Origin: Salvelinus alpinus
Taxonomy: Eukaryota; Chordata; Actinopteri; Salmoniformes; Salmonidae
Assembly (NCBI RefSeq): GCF_045679555.1
Contig: NC_092098.1
Coordinates: forward strand, 15,080,538-15,144,537
Direction: 5' to 3'
DNA: 64,000 bases
The notes under the pieces were generated by a model. That model made no database searches. It was given only the letters and a program-made list of their open reading frames with translations, and was not told the DNA's origin. Made by a program: the position numbers and the translations under genes. This document shows, piece by piece, positions 36,345 to 46,985 of this stretch (positions are counted from its first letter, which is position 1; each line of letters starts with the position of its first letter).

Positions 36345-38282
36345 CGTTTTTCATAAATGCTTGAAATAATGATTTTATTTTGATGAAACTACTGTATTGT
36401 TTACTTTGCACAGAGCGTTGGGTGATAATAAGCACAAAGTCATCAGCTGAGCTGAAAGAAGAAGGAAGCAGAGGAGAGTCTATAATAGAACCTAATAGAT
36501 AATATATGACAGAACGTGCTTTTCAGAGACACACATGTATTGAGAGATATAATGTTAAAAAAAAACGGCCACAGAGAAAACGTTATGTTTTTTGTTGTTC
36601 TTGTTCTGCGGTGGTTTGTGAGGATGATCTGGCCAATGTGCGTTGTGCTGCTTGGCAGTCTGTTTCCCATACAATATATTCCCATGACAGTGAGGCAGCA
36701 GTACTTGGATTCCAAAAAATGATGACTGTTCAGAATAATCGATAAAGGGTGAAACCATCTATGTGTAACATTTAAAATGGTAGCGTAGATGCAAAGGGCA
36801 GAGGCAAAGGGTGGCAGCTAGTTGTTGATAGGGAGGTTTTGGGCCCATAGAGCACCACTCAGGTGTGGTCAGGTGGGGACAGCTGTGTGCACAGATGGAC
36901 TCTGTCAGTGTTGCCCATGGGAACAAAGTGAGATAAAGAGATGTTGGCCTTGAGACGACTAGCTAATCCCAGACTGGGTTTTCATAGCTGTCAGTGACTG
37001 GTAAACATGATTAACAACAATATGCAATTAGATTAGAATAATACACCCATCATAGATATGATGGCCGTCTGTTTTAATCCTACTGGTGCAGTATAATGTG
37101 TCCCCTATCTACCACCCTGGCAACACACTGGTGACACTCGTCAGGGTTAGTGAGGAATAGTGAGCCCCTCGCTTAATCAGCATATCCTCAACGCTGTAAC
37201 CAGTCACGGAGGGCAGCTGGTTGCTAGCTTCACAATGCAGTGTTTTGATTCACTTCTTTGTTTTTTTCTGGTTGTTCTTTGTATTGGCTCCACCTATAAA
37301 GACTCTGTACCTGCCAGATCCGGTCTGCCCTCAGAAATACTCAGGCACGTACAGTGTGGCCGTTCATTTTTCAACCCTACGATGCAAATAAAACGTGTAT
37401 GTGGAATCAACCATGAGTCTCTGTGCTGTGCATGTGAGTTGATGGTGCAAAGCATTCTCCTCATGTGAGAAATGTTAACTGATTTCCCCATTAGGGCATT
37501 ATGTGCATACACTCATAAGTTGCACGTTAGCAGAATACACACTCTTAACAGAATCAGAGACTAGGTGCACATTAAGAACAATACTCGGTCTCCCTCTCTC
37601 AAGCGTCTCCGTGTTTAATCAGTCTTAGTCAGAGCTAATGGGAAAATAAAAGAATGATTACTACATTTTGATGCATCTATCCGTTCAGTCTCCCCTCCCT
37701 GTTCCTACACCAGAACACATTTAGTTACTGGAGGAAATGTCAGTCATCCATTTACCAAGACAATACAAGTTGAACACTCAGAGGCTGATCAGCCATAACA
37801 CAGCTCTAGCATTGGCGATTTGGGGATATCAGGATACAACGACAGATGGTGAGGATGACGATGATGATTCTCTCCTTTATTCCAGTTATTTTCCGTCGTC
37901 TTTATGGACTTTTGTAAATGCATGTAAATTCAGTGATGATTACATTTCAGACATGTTCGTCCTTAGCAGTCTAGATACTGTAGCTCTTTTACTACATTCA
38001 GACCATACAGAAATGCAATTGTATTGATTTAAAGAGTTATGGTGGCTTTTCCTGGGGAATCCATGCCTTTCATCTCCATTCTTTATATACTGTTTTCACT
38101 ACACCTAATGAAACAACTGCTGTATGAGATCACATTAGTACTGCAAATGTTCAAATCACTGTTGGCTCCAGCCTCTGTCACATACATCTCCCTGGGCTAA
38201 GCGTGGCTGTTCTTACTGGCCAATCAGAGAGCAACACAACTCTGATGACAGATATGGAAGGAATAATGTATCACTTATAAAA
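36345..38282. other. Downstream robo2 flank, no recognised gene
   Basis: An AATAAA lies near 37386 and could serve robo2 polyadenylation. Otherwise no exon or element recognised. Confidence 0.5.
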
Positions 38283-38551
38283 GAAAACATGAAAAAAACA
38301 CGTTAAAAACGTGGTTTTCAGATTGGTTTTGCTGTTGCAATTTTCACGAGTCAGACGGGGTTTTAGATATGTGTGAAGTTTAACATCCATTTGAAGTGTT
38401 TTTCCTTCTTGAAAAAAATCCACGTGACATTTCTTGCCCACACGTTTATTTTTCACATGCTTATTTTCACAACTTCCAGCTACATCTGGTCTCACATCCA
38501 GAGACCGACCATTACCAACCATGCTTAGCTTCAGAGGTAAACCAGCACTGG
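38283..38551 (-). mobile_element. 5S-rRNA-derived SINE-like repeat, minus strand
   Basis: Reverse complement of the family at 32783. The 5S-like part (38478-38551) contains GAAGCTAAGCATGG and GAGACCAGATGTAG on the minus strand. The tail shares AAAATAAACGTGTGG and GTTAAACTTCACACAT-like sequence. With the plus copy it forms a widely spaced inverted pair. Confidence 0.6.
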
Positions 38552-39070
38552 GAAGTGAAGTGGTAAAAGAGGATGTCAGTGCCGGCTTTGTTATGTGTGA
38601 TGATTGTGAGGTGCTATACAAATTCAACAGTCACAAGACCGGGACTTCAAATAGGCCTATAGTCAATGGAACTGCAGCCTACTGTTCAGATGGGTTAAAA
38701 GAAAACAGACATCTGGACACTGACTGTAGGTTTATAACTTCTCACAGACCGTTAATATTAACTACTGCAGAATTAAGCATTTCTTGCAGTAAAATGATAC
38801 ACCAAATGATATGCTACATTTTTACTCGGGTACAGGAGTGGAGAAATAGAAATAGGACAGCATCTTGAGAGAATGCGAATGTGCAGTTAGATACCATCTG
38901 TTGAGGTGCTATCTTTATTAGCATCATGAAAGCTGATAGTATTTCAACCACATAAGCCAAACTGAAATCATATCAGAAACATGTTGGGTCATTTTCACAG
39001 ATTTTATTTATTTGCATTCGGTCAAACTGATGTAATTTGGAAATTTGGCAAAGAAAATCTTTATCACATA

Positions 39071-39608
39071 CAATGAGTGTACAAAACATGACGAACACCT
39101 TCTTTTTCCATGACATAGAATGACCAGGTGAATCCAGGTGAAAGCTATGATCCCTTTTTGATGTCACTTGTTAAATCCACTAAAATCAGTTTAGATGAAG
39201 GGGAGGAGACAGGTTAAAGAATTATTTTTAAGCCTTGAGACAATTGAGACATGGATTGTGCTCGTGTGCCATTCAGAGGGTGAATGGGCAAGACAAAATA
39301 TGTAAGTGCCTTTGAACAGGGTATGGTAGTAGGTGCAAGGCGCACCGGTTTGTGTCAAGAACGGCAACACTGCCCAGTTTTTCACGCTCAACAGTTTCCC
39401 ATGTATATCAAGAATGGTCCACCACCCAAAGGACATTCAGCCAACTTGACACAACTGTGGGAAGCATTGGAGTCCACATGGGCCAGCATCCCTGTGGAAT
39501 GCTTTCAACACCTAGTAGAGTCCATGCCCCGACCAATTGAGGCTTTTCTGAGATCGGGGTTGCAACTCAATATTAGGACGGTGTTCTTAATGTTTTGTAC
39601 AGTCAGCG
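39071..39608. mobile_element. Non-autonomous Tc1-like element, copy 1
   Basis: It begins AATGAGTGTACAAAACATGA and ends GTTTTGTACAGTCAGCG, next to TA on both sides. The interior shares GAGGGTGAATGGGCAAGAC and GTAGGTGCAAGGCGCACCGG with the copy at 40209-40834. Readable fragments (KTKYVSAFEQG) hint at a transposase-like ancestry, but no catalytic core remains. Confidence 0.75.
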
Positions 39609-40208
39609 TATAGTCGGGCAGTTGCGGATGGGTTATTAGCAATTGTGGGCGGGTGCGAGTGAACAAACAGCTAACCAGCGCACCACTAACGTGTGGACTA
39701 AACCTTTGAAATATGATTCCATGGAGCCATAGCCTTGGAGCTAGAACAGCTCATTCATGACTCATGACATTTGGCTAATTGGAAAGTTTGAACAGTATGC
39801 TTGTGTGATGTAATTACATGGGAGACACAGGAGACCACGGATGGAGAGCATGGAGGTCCCAGTCTACAACACTACTACCCCCAGGCGGAGGGGCTGAGTA
39901 AACACTTGGGGTCCTCTGACCTTCAGCTCCCTCAGTGGCCAATTTGTTTCTGTCGCCGTCTCCCATCCTCATCTTCATCTCCCCCCTGTACTGGAGTAGG
40001 CACTTTCCTTGGTGTCTCTGACATGTACCAACAATACCTTTTCTATGTCTCTGTGACACAGGGCATTTCAGTTTATGGAATATAGGCAATATATTAGCAT
40101 GTCAATGTTGTGTTGTGTGACCCAAAGACTCATTACCTGTGCACTGTCACCATCATTGTGTGCCATTATACAATACAGATGTCCTTGTATAATGGCCCAT
40201 ACAAATCC
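39609..40208. other. Intergenic spacer between two related elements
   Basis: The first 90 bp (to about 39697) are also present inside the next element at about 40694-40784. The rest is unique. Confidence 0.6.
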
Positions 40209-40834
40209 CCTGAGTACACAAAACATTAAGAACACCTGCTCTTTCCATGGCATACAGTAGACTGACCAGGTGAATCCAGGTGAAAGCTATGATCCCTTAT
40301 TAATGTCACTTGTTAAATCCATTTCAATCAGTGTAGATGAGACAATTGAGACGTGTGCCATTCAGAGGGTGAATGGACAAGACAAAAGATTTAAGTGCCT
40401 TTGAACAGGGTATGGTAGTAGGTGCCAGGCGCACCGGTTTGTGTCAAGAACTGCAACTCTGCTGGGTTTTTCACTCTCAACATTTTCCAGTGTTAAATCA
40501 CGAATGGTCCACCACCCAAAGGGCATCCAGCCATCTTGACACAACTGTGGGAAGCATTGGAGTCAACATGAGCCAGCATCCCTGTGGAACGGTTTCGAAG
40601 ACCTTGTAGTGTCCATGCCCTGATGAATTGAGGCTGTTCTGAGGGCAAAGGAAGGGGCGGGTGTACAATGTGTACAATGTTTTGTACAGTCAGCGTATAG
40701 TCGGGCAGTTGCGGATGGGTTATTAGCAATTGTGGGCGGGTGCGAGTGAACAAACAGCTGGCCCGTACACCACTAACGTGTGGAGTCGCAACTCAATATT
40801 AGGAAGGTGTTCCTAATGTTTGGTATACTCGGTG
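40209..40834. mobile_element. Non-autonomous Tc1-like element, copy 2, with captured flank
   Basis: Same family and orientation as copy 1. It carries an extra segment of about 108 bp (about 40677-40784). That segment equals the end of copy 1 plus copy 1's downstream flank (about 39590-39697), and sits just before its own GCAACTCAATATTAGG end region. The two copies have therefore exchanged sequence. Confidence 0.75.
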
Positions 40835-41122
40835 TACGTTGTAGTTGAAGTACTGCACTATGAAAACATACGGTATCAGTCAGAGGCTTCTCCACAGTAT
40901 TTCTGCGTGTAGGAAACATACTGCAGATGTGTGCGATGATAAAGTGTTGCTGCCCTACTGGGGTGACAGCCTTCAATTTCACTCTTTCAGACACACTGCC
41001 ATTCTCCAACGTTTAAATAGCCTTGGTTGTCAAGGACTGCCCTTTGTTAACAGAGGGGGGCGAGAGAGCTAGGAAAACATTCTGAAATTGGAAATGAAAA
41101 CAAGGAAACATACACACACACA

Positions 41123-41127
41123 CAACA
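41123..41127 (+). repeat. Target-site duplication CAACA, left
   Basis: CAACA immediately precedes the 5' LTR and is repeated at 44259-44263 after the 3' LTR. Five bases is the length typical of Ty3-type integration. Confidence 0.88.
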
Positions 41128-41613
41128 TGTCACGTTCCTGACCTGTTTTCTGTTGTTTTGTATGTGTGTGATGGTCAGGGCGTGAGTTTTGGGTGGGCAG
41201 TCTATGTTTGCTGTTTCTATGTTGGTTTTGGGTTGCCTGGTATGGCTCTTAATTAGAGGCAGGTGTTTTGCGTTTTCCTCTAATTGAGAGTCATATTAAG
41301 GTAGGTTGTTCTCACTGTTTGTTTGTGGGTGATTGTCTCCTGTGTCCTTGTCGGTGTACCACACGGGACTGTAGCGTTTGTTCGGTTTTTGTGTAGTCTG
41401 TTTTCCCTGTCCGTGCGTTCTTCGTGTTTTATGTAAGTACTCTCGTTCAGGTCTGTCTTCTTCGTTTTGTTGTTTTGTAAAATATTCAAGTGTTCTTCGT
41501 GTGTTTAGTTTTGTCTTGTAAATAAAGTTTCATGATGTATTCAAAACCCGCTGCACGTTGGTCAAATCCATGCTACTCCTCTTCTGATGAGGAGAAGGAG
41601 GAAGCGCGTTACA
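41128..41613 (+). repeat. 5' LTR of a young LTR retroelement
   Basis: A 486-bp repeat beginning TGTCACG and ending GTTACA (TG...CA). It has an AATAAA at 41520-41525. By eye it differs from the 3' LTR at one position only, G at 41413 versus A at 44058, a CpG-type change. Both frames of the internal ORFs begin inside this LTR, at ATGs downstream of the poly(A) signal. Confidence 0.95.
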
Positions 41614-41888
41614 GAATCACCCACCAAACCCAGATCAAGCAGCGGGTTAATGGACAGCAACGACAGCGCACGAAGCAGGATTTATGGTCTTGGGAGCAAG
41701 TATTCAACGGAGAAGGACCCTGGGCTAAGGTGGGAGAGAATCGCCGCTCTCGGGAGGAGAAGGAGGCAGCCACAGCCCAGGAGCGCTGGTATGAGGAGGC
41801 AGCGCGGCGACGCGGTTGGGAGCCCGAGAGTCAGACCCAAAAATTTCTTGGGGGGGGGGCACACGAGGAGTGTGGCAAAGCCGGGTAG
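41532..41888 (+). CDS. Charged N-terminal ORF of the LTR element
   Basis: 118 codons starting with two methionines inside the 5' LTR. The product is strongly charged: an [13 protein letters not shown] stretch, a [18 protein letters not shown] block, then many Arg and Glu. It has no signal peptide or membrane segment. It reads into the ten-G run at 41850-41859 and stops at 41886-41888. On the other side of that run the neighbouring frame continues as the long proline-rich ORF. A one-base difference in run length would join the two, so this may be the true N-terminus of one gag-like protein. I do not recognise a family. Confidence 0.5.
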   Translation: MMYSKPAARWSNPCYSSSDEEKEEARYRITHQTQIKQRVNGQQRQRTKQDLWSWEQVFNGEGPWAKVGENRRSREEKEAATAQERWYEEAARRRGWEPESQTQKFLGGGAHEECGKAG

Positions 41889-43761
41889 GATACCTGAGCC
41901 AACTCCCCGTGCTTACCGTGGAGTGAGAGAGCGTCGTACTGGTCAGACACCGTGTTATGCGGTAAAGCGCACGGTGTCCCCAGTACGCGTGCTTAGCCCA
42001 GTGCGGGCTATTCCACCTTGCCGCACTGGGAGGGCTAGGTTGGGCATCGAGCCAGATGTCATGAAGCCGGCCCAACGTATCTGGTCTCCAGTACGTCTCC
42101 TCGGGCCGGCATACATGGCACCAGCCTTACGAATGGTGTCCCCGGTTCGCCAGCATAGCCCAGTGCGGGCTATTCCACCTCGCCGCACTGGCAGGGCTAC
42201 GGGCACCATTCAACCTGGTAAGGTTGGGCAGGCTCGGTGCTCAAGAGCACGTGTCCTCCTTCACGGTCCGGTATACCCGGTGCCACCTCCAAGTACCAGT
42301 CCACCGGTGGCAGCCCCCCGCACCAGGCTGTCTCTCCGGGTTCTCTCTCCAGCTGCTCCCACCTGTCCAGCGCTGTCACAGCTTTCCTCCTCTCCAGCGC
42401 AGCCAGTGCCTATACCACGCACCAGGCCTACTGTGCGCCTCAGCAGGGCAGAGTCGGCCGTCTGCCCAACGCCTTCTGCACTGCCTGTCTGCCCAGCGCC
42501 GTCTGAGCCATCTGTCTGCCCAGCGCCGTCTGAGCCATCTGTCTGCCCAGCGCCGTCGGAGCCATCTGTCTGCCCAGCGCCGTCTGAGCCCGTCTGCCCA
42601 GCGGCGCCTGAACTGCCCGTCTGCCCAGCGGCACCTGAACTGCCCGTCTGCCCAGCGGCGCCTGAACTGCCCGTCTGCCCAACGGCGCCTGAACTGCCCG
42701 TCTGCCATGAGCCTGCAAAGCTGCCCGTCTGCCATGAGCCTGCAAAGCCGCCCGTCTGCCAAGAGCCTACAGAGCCTTCCGCCAGACCGGATCAGCCAGA
42801 GCCTTCCGCCAGACCGGATCAGCCAGAGCCTTCCGCCAGACCGGATCAGCCAGAGCCTTCCGCCAGACCGGATCAGCCAGAGCCTTCCGCCAGACCGGAT
42901 CAGCCAGAGCCTTCCGCCAGACCGGATCAGCCAGAGCCTTCCGCCAGACCGGATCAGCCAGAGCCTTCCGCCAGACCGGATCAGCCAGAGCCCGCCAGAC
43001 CGGATCAGCCAGAGCCGTCCAGCCAGGACCTGCCAGAGCCGTCCAGCCAGGACCTGCCAGAGCCGTCCAGCCAGGACCTGCCAGAGCCGTCCAGCCAGGA
43101 CCTGCCAGAGCCGTCCAGCCAGGACCTGCCAGAGCCGTCCAGCCAGGACCTGCCAGAGCCGTTCAGCCAGGACCTGCCGGAGTCCCTCAGCCAGGACCTG
43201 CCGGAGTCCCTCAGCCAGGACCTGCCGGAGTCCCTCAGCCAGGACCTGCCGGAGTCCCTCAGCCAGGACCTGCCGGAGTCCCTCAGCCAGGACCTGCCGG
43301 AGTCCCTCAGCCAGGACCTGCCAGAGTCCCTCAGCCAGGACCTGCCAGAGTCCCTCAGCCAGGACCTGCCAGAGTCCCTCAGCCAGGACCTGCCAGAGTC
43401 CCTCAGCCAGGACCTGCCAGAGTCCCTCAGCCAGGACCTGCCAGAGTCCCTCAGCCAGGACCTGCCAGAGTCCCTCAGCCAGGACCTGCCAGAGTCCCTC
43501 AGCCCGGAGCTGCCCCTTATCCCGGAGCTGCCCCTTATCCCGGTGCTGCCCCTTATCCCGGTGCTGGCCCTTATCCCGGTGCTGCCCCTTCATTTAGGTG
43601 GTTTTAGTTGGAGGGTGGTCATTGGGAGGGGGATACAGAAGCGGGGAGTGACTATGGTGGTGTGGGGACAGCGTCCGGAGCCTGAGCCACCACCGTGGTC
43701 AGATGCCCACCCAGACCCTCCCCTGGACTTTGTGCTGGTGCGCCCGGCGTTCTCACCTTGA
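41587..43761 (+). CDS. 724-codon proline-rich repeat ORF of the LTR element
   Basis: Starts at an ATG in the 5' LTR and runs almost to the polypurine tract. Residues from about 1 to 90 are basic and probably an out-of-frame shadow of the charged ORF. From about residue 90 come Arg/Pro-rich [19 protein letters not shown] repeats, then PSEPSVCPA and PELPVCPAA cysteine-containing repeats. After these come eight EPSARPDQP units (27 bp) plus one shortened unit, six EPSSQDLP units plus one variant, and 13 ESLSQDLP units (24 bp). [12 protein letters not shown] stretch and a short C-terminal domain end the protein. It is low-complexity, with no catalytic motif and no known fold. It could be a gag-like or purely repeat-driven frame. 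Function unknown. Confidence 0.55.
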   Translation: MRRRRKRVTESPTKPRSSSGLMDSNDSARSRIYGLGSKYSTEKDPGLRWERIAALGRRRRQPQPRSAGMRRQRGDAVGSPRVRPKNFLGGGHTRSVAKPGRIPEPTPRAYRGVRERRTGQTPCYAVKRTVSPVRVLSPVRAIPPCRTGRARLGIEPDVMKPAQRIWSPVRLLGPAYMAPALRMVSPVRQHSPVRAIPPRRTGRATGTIQPGKVGQARCSRARVLLHGPVYPVPPPSTSPPVAAPRTRLSLRVLSPAAPTCPALSQLSSSPAQPVPIPRTRPTVRLSRAESAVCPTPSALPVCPAPSEPSVCPAPSEPSVCPAPSEPSVCPAPSEPVCPAAPELPVCPAAPELPVCPAAPELPVCPTAPELPVCHEPAKLPVCHEPAKPPVCQEPTEPSARPDQPEPSARPDQPEPSARPDQPEPSARPDQPEPSARPDQPEPSARPDQPEPSARPDQPEPSARPDQPEPARPDQPEPSSQDLPEPSSQDLPEPSSQDLPEPSSQDLPEPSSQDLPEPSSQDLPEPFSQDLPESLSQDLPESLSQDLPESLSQDLPESLSQDLPESLSQDLPESLSQDLPESLSQDLPESLSQDLPESLSQDLPESLSQDLPESLSQDLPESLSQDLPESLSQDLPESLSPELPLIPELPLIPVLPLIPVLALIPVLPLHLGGFSWRVVIGRGIQKRGVTMVVWGQRPEPEPPPWSDAHPDPPLDFVLVRPAFSP
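42775..43510 (+). repeat. In-frame 27-bp and 24-bp minisatellite arrays
   Basis: Consecutive arrays inside the proline-rich ORF: 27-bp units from about 42775 to 43018 and 24-bp units from about 43015 to 43500. The last 13 24-bp copies span 43180-43491. All unit lengths are multiples of three, so copy-number change preserves frame on both strands and explains the long antisense frames here. Confidence 0.93.
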
Positions 43762-43772
43762 GGGGGGGGTTC

Positions 43773-44258
43773 TGTCACGTTCCTGACCTGTTTTCTGTTG
43801 TTTTGTATGTGTGTGATGGTCAGGGCGTGAGTTTTGGGTGGGCAGTCTATGTTTGCTGTTTCTATGTTGGTTTTGGGTTGCCTGGTATGGCTCTTAATTA
43901 GAGGCAGGTGTTTTGCGTTTTCCTCTAATTGAGAGTCATATTAAGGTAGGTTGTTCTCACTGTTTGTTTGTGGGTGATTGTCTCCTGTGTCCTTGTCGGT
44001 GTACCACACGGGACTGTAGCGTTTGTTCGGTTTTTGTGTAGTCTGTTTTCCCTGTCCATGCGTTCTTCGTGTTTTATGTAAGTACTCTCGTTCAGGTCTG
44101 TCTTCTTCGTTTTGTTGTTTTGTAAAATATTCAAGTGTTCTTCGTGTGTTTAGTTTTGTCTTGTAAATAAAGTTTCATGATGTATTCAAAACCCGCTGCA
44201 CGTTGGTCAAATCCATGCTACTCCTCTTCTGATGAGGAGAAGGAGGAAGCGCGTTACA
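43773..44258 (+). repeat. 3' LTR of the young LTR retroelement
   Basis: 486 bp, identical to the 5' LTR except A at 44058. Preceded by the polypurine tract and followed by CAACA (44259-44263). Confidence 0.95.
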
Positions 44259-44594
44259 CAACACATCTGCAGTATCTAAGAAACCACATTGAATAGACAT
44301 AAGGAAGGCAGTTGTCCTTGAATAGAAACCACAGTAGGATCAAGACAAAAGCCTTCGTTGCAGCTGGATCTCAGAGTATCCAATGGCCTGTTATCTCTAA
44401 ATGAAAGAATAACATGGAGCAGAAAGAGATCACAGACCGATATACAGTATCACTTAAACCTCTCTCACATTTTTGCTGAATTTTTTCCCATGGCATTTCA
44501 GCTCATGAATAAACTAATTTCTGAGACATCTCATGTAATGTAGAGTTAACTGTCACTACTCCAGCCAAACTCTCGGACTTCTGCTTAATTAGGC

Positions 44595-44715
44595 AATAAG
44601 GCATAAGAACCCAGGAATTATTGTGTGAATAACTCCCGAGGCGAAGCCAAGGGCCAGTGAAACGACCCTTAGGAGGGTGTTATTCTCAATAATTCCTGGG
44701 TTCGAGTACCTTATT
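44595..44715. repeat. Hairpin-forming inverted repeat
   Basis: Arms of about 38 bases (44595-44633 and 44679-44715) share GAACCCAGGAATTATT and its complement around a loop containing GGCGAAGCCAAGGGCC. It is probably a MITE or other foldback repeat. Confidence 0.7.
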
Positions 44716-45609
44716 GCTTTTAATAAAACAGTTGCCAACATATACAACAACAAAAAAATTAACAACATGTTTTCATTAAAAACGTATTGAGTAAATTTGT
44801 TTTATTTCACCCCTCCACTACACAAAATAGTCCAGGCAAAAGCCTGCCATTAGTTCTGAGATTCTGAAGTTGTTAGCCAAAATGTGTAGGGTCTATCTGC
44901 GGACCGTGGCTACTACATGCCACGCCGACTAAGCGCCACTTCCAGAACTGGTGCCAAAACGAATCAGTTGGACGGGCATTTGATTGTGTTTTTATTTTAT
45001 GGGTTTTATTGTAAAGATATACAATTTAACTGTAAACATGTATTGCCTTTTAACCTTTATTGCAGTGGGCTAAATCAGGGTCACACAGTGTGTTTCTTGG
45101 TAGTCTTAAACAAATCTACTTTGAAACAAAAGTATACACCTGACACACATGGTTATGCGCTTAAAAAAAAAAGATGACACCTGTACCATGTCAGATATAG
45201 AGTTGAAATGTATTGCATTTGGAGTTTGCATCCCAATATTACACTTCATAAACATCACAAAAGACTGAAATATAACAAAACTGTTGGAAATAGAAACATT
45301 GGATTTTCGACGTAAAAAAAAGAAAAGTTTATTAATTATGAAAAATATGAATGAATATTAATTAATATTAACATTCCACCCATTAGCTTCCAACCCATCC
45401 CACCCACTAGTTAATTTGATTGCAGTAAAGGGCTACTGAGGCATGAATACAACCAGTGAAGATGTTTTCAAACATATCACTTCAAAAGAAGGTTACCTTC
45501 ACACTTTCAACCAAAATAATTCCAGCATCCTAACATCCTAACAGTGCATTGTGCACCCGCCAACTTTCCTTCAATTCGCAAGTGACTGAAACTATATCAC
45601 CGGAGAAAG
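44716..45609. other. Intergenic sequence, no recognised feature
   Basis: AT-rich spacer. Nothing recognised. Confidence 0.5.
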
Positions 45610-46733
45610 TCCTGTTCCTGTGTCAACCTCTAGCCCGCCCTACCATACCTCTTTGCCCGTCTGAATAAAATATTTAAATATTGATAATTTATTTGACAGA
45701 AAACGCAGACAGAAAGACACATCAATGTCAGAAGACTGGTTGCATCACCGCCTGGTATGGCAACTGCTCGGCATCTAACCGTAAGGCGCTACAGAGGGTA
45801 GTGCGTACCGCCCAGTACATCACTGGGGCCAAGCTTCCTGACATCCAGGAACTATATACTAGGCGATGTCAGAGGAAGGCCCAAAAAATTGTCAAAGACT
45901 CCAGTCACCCAAGTCATAGATTGTTCTCTCTGCTACCGCATGGAAAGCAGTACCAGAGCGACAGGTCTAGGACCAAAAGGCTCCTTAACAGCTTCTACCC
46001 CCAAGTCATAAGACTGCTGAACAACTAATCAAATGGCCACCGGACTATTTACATTGACACGCCCCCCCCCCCCCCACCACTTTATTTTTACACTGCTGCT
46101 ACTCGATGTTTATTATCTATGCACAGTCACTTTACTCCTACCTACATGTATAAAATAACTCGACTAACCTGTACCCCCGTACATTGACTCGGTACCGGTA
46201 CCCCCTGTATATATATGTTATTTTTATTGTGTTACTTTACATTTTTATTTTACTATTTTTACTTTAGTTTATTTAGTAAATATTTTCTTGAATTGCATTG
46301 TTGGTTAAGGGCATGTAAGTAAGCATGTCACGGTCAAGGTCTACACCTGTCTACACGGTCAAGGTCTATCATGTCAAGGTCTACACCTGTTGTATTCGGA
46401 GCACGTGACAAATCAAATTTGATTTGATAAAGCATCCAAGCTAGCGAAACAGTGCCTCTCTGTCTTACTTTATGTAACCAATGTATCTGATGCTGTCTGG
46501 TCAAAATTACTATGACATGCCCTACTCTTTTTGTTCAGACAGCATCAGATACATGGGCTACACATACTGAGACAGAGGGGCGCTGTTTCGCTCGCTCAGA
46601 TGCTTTATCTGAGATTGATGCATCTTTCTGTCAGTGTGTGACTTGGTCAAAGAAATAATCAATATTTAAATATGTTATTCGGGTGAGCAAAGAGGTATGG
46701 TAGGGTGGGCTAGAGGTTGACACGGGAACAGGA
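45610..46733. mobile_element. Long palindromic element interrupted by a LINE
   Basis: The left arm (45610-45732, continuing at 46426-46500) and right arm (46536-46733) are inverted copies, roughly 85-90 percent alike by eye. Both contain GTCAACCTCTAGCCC, CTACCATACCTCTTTG, ATATTTAAATATTGAT and CGAAACAG sequences. A loop lies at 46501-46535. A LINE fragment (45733-46425) sits inside the left arm, and the two half-arms join cleanly when it is removed. Confidence 0.82.
45733..46425 (+). mobile_element. L2-like LINE 3' fragment
   Basis: Encodes the C-terminal end of a LINE ORF2 (GCITAWYGNCSAS, RVVRTAQYITGAKLP, YTRRCQRKAQKIVKDSSHPS, ending RLLNN and stop at 46028). A 3' UTR follows, ending GTGACAAATCAAATTTGAT. 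It resembles the salmonid L2/RSg-1 group. It is 5'-truncated and inserted in the palindrome arm. Confidence 0.85.
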
Positions 46734-46779
46734 TTCCCATGGTTCTTGCGGGTCCTATGGGATTCCGGTAGGAATGGGT

Positions 46780-46985
46780 GTCAAGTTCTAGAGCAGGTTT
46801 GGGCAACTCCAGTCCTCGGGGGCCTGATTGGTGTCACACTTTTGCCCCAGCCCCAGCCAACTCACCAATAATCAACTAATCATGATCTTCAGTTAAAAAT
46901 GGTAATTAGTTTAAATCAGGAGTGTTTGCATGGGACGGGGGAAAACTGTGACACCAATCAGGCCCCCGAGGACTGGAGTCAACAG
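46780..46985. mobile_element. MITE with 33-bp perfect terminal inverted repeats
   Basis: 46806-46838 and 46947-46979 are exact inverted copies containing CTCGGGGGCCTGATTGG. The interior is about 108 bp of AT-rich non-coding DNA. Left and right flanks diverge outside the arms. Confidence 0.88.

Larger units (their letters stand above)
41128..44258 (+). mobile_element. Non-autonomous LTR retroelement with proline-rich repeat ORF
   Basis: A complete 3131-bp insertion: two 486-bp LTRs, a 2159-bp interior, a polypurine tract (AGGGGGGGG at 43761-43769) just before the 3' LTR, and CAACA flanks. No protease, reverse transcriptase, RNase H or integrase motif is readable in the interior, so it must borrow enzymes in trans. 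No canonical primer-binding site beginning TGG directly follows the 5' LTR. The near-identity of its LTRs indicates a recent insertion. It lies between robo2 and robo1 on the robo2 strand. The family name is unknown to me. Confidence 0.9.

Noticed and set aside
42376..43593. 405-codon antisense frame opposite the proline-rich ORF
   Set aside because: It runs through 24- and 27-bp repeats, where every frame without a stop in one unit stays open. It starts and ends with the repeat array and has no independent protein features.
42224..43597. 457-codon second plus-strand frame in the same arrays
   Set aside because: Same repeat artefact. The 724-codon frame extends into non-repeat sequence on both sides and is preferred.
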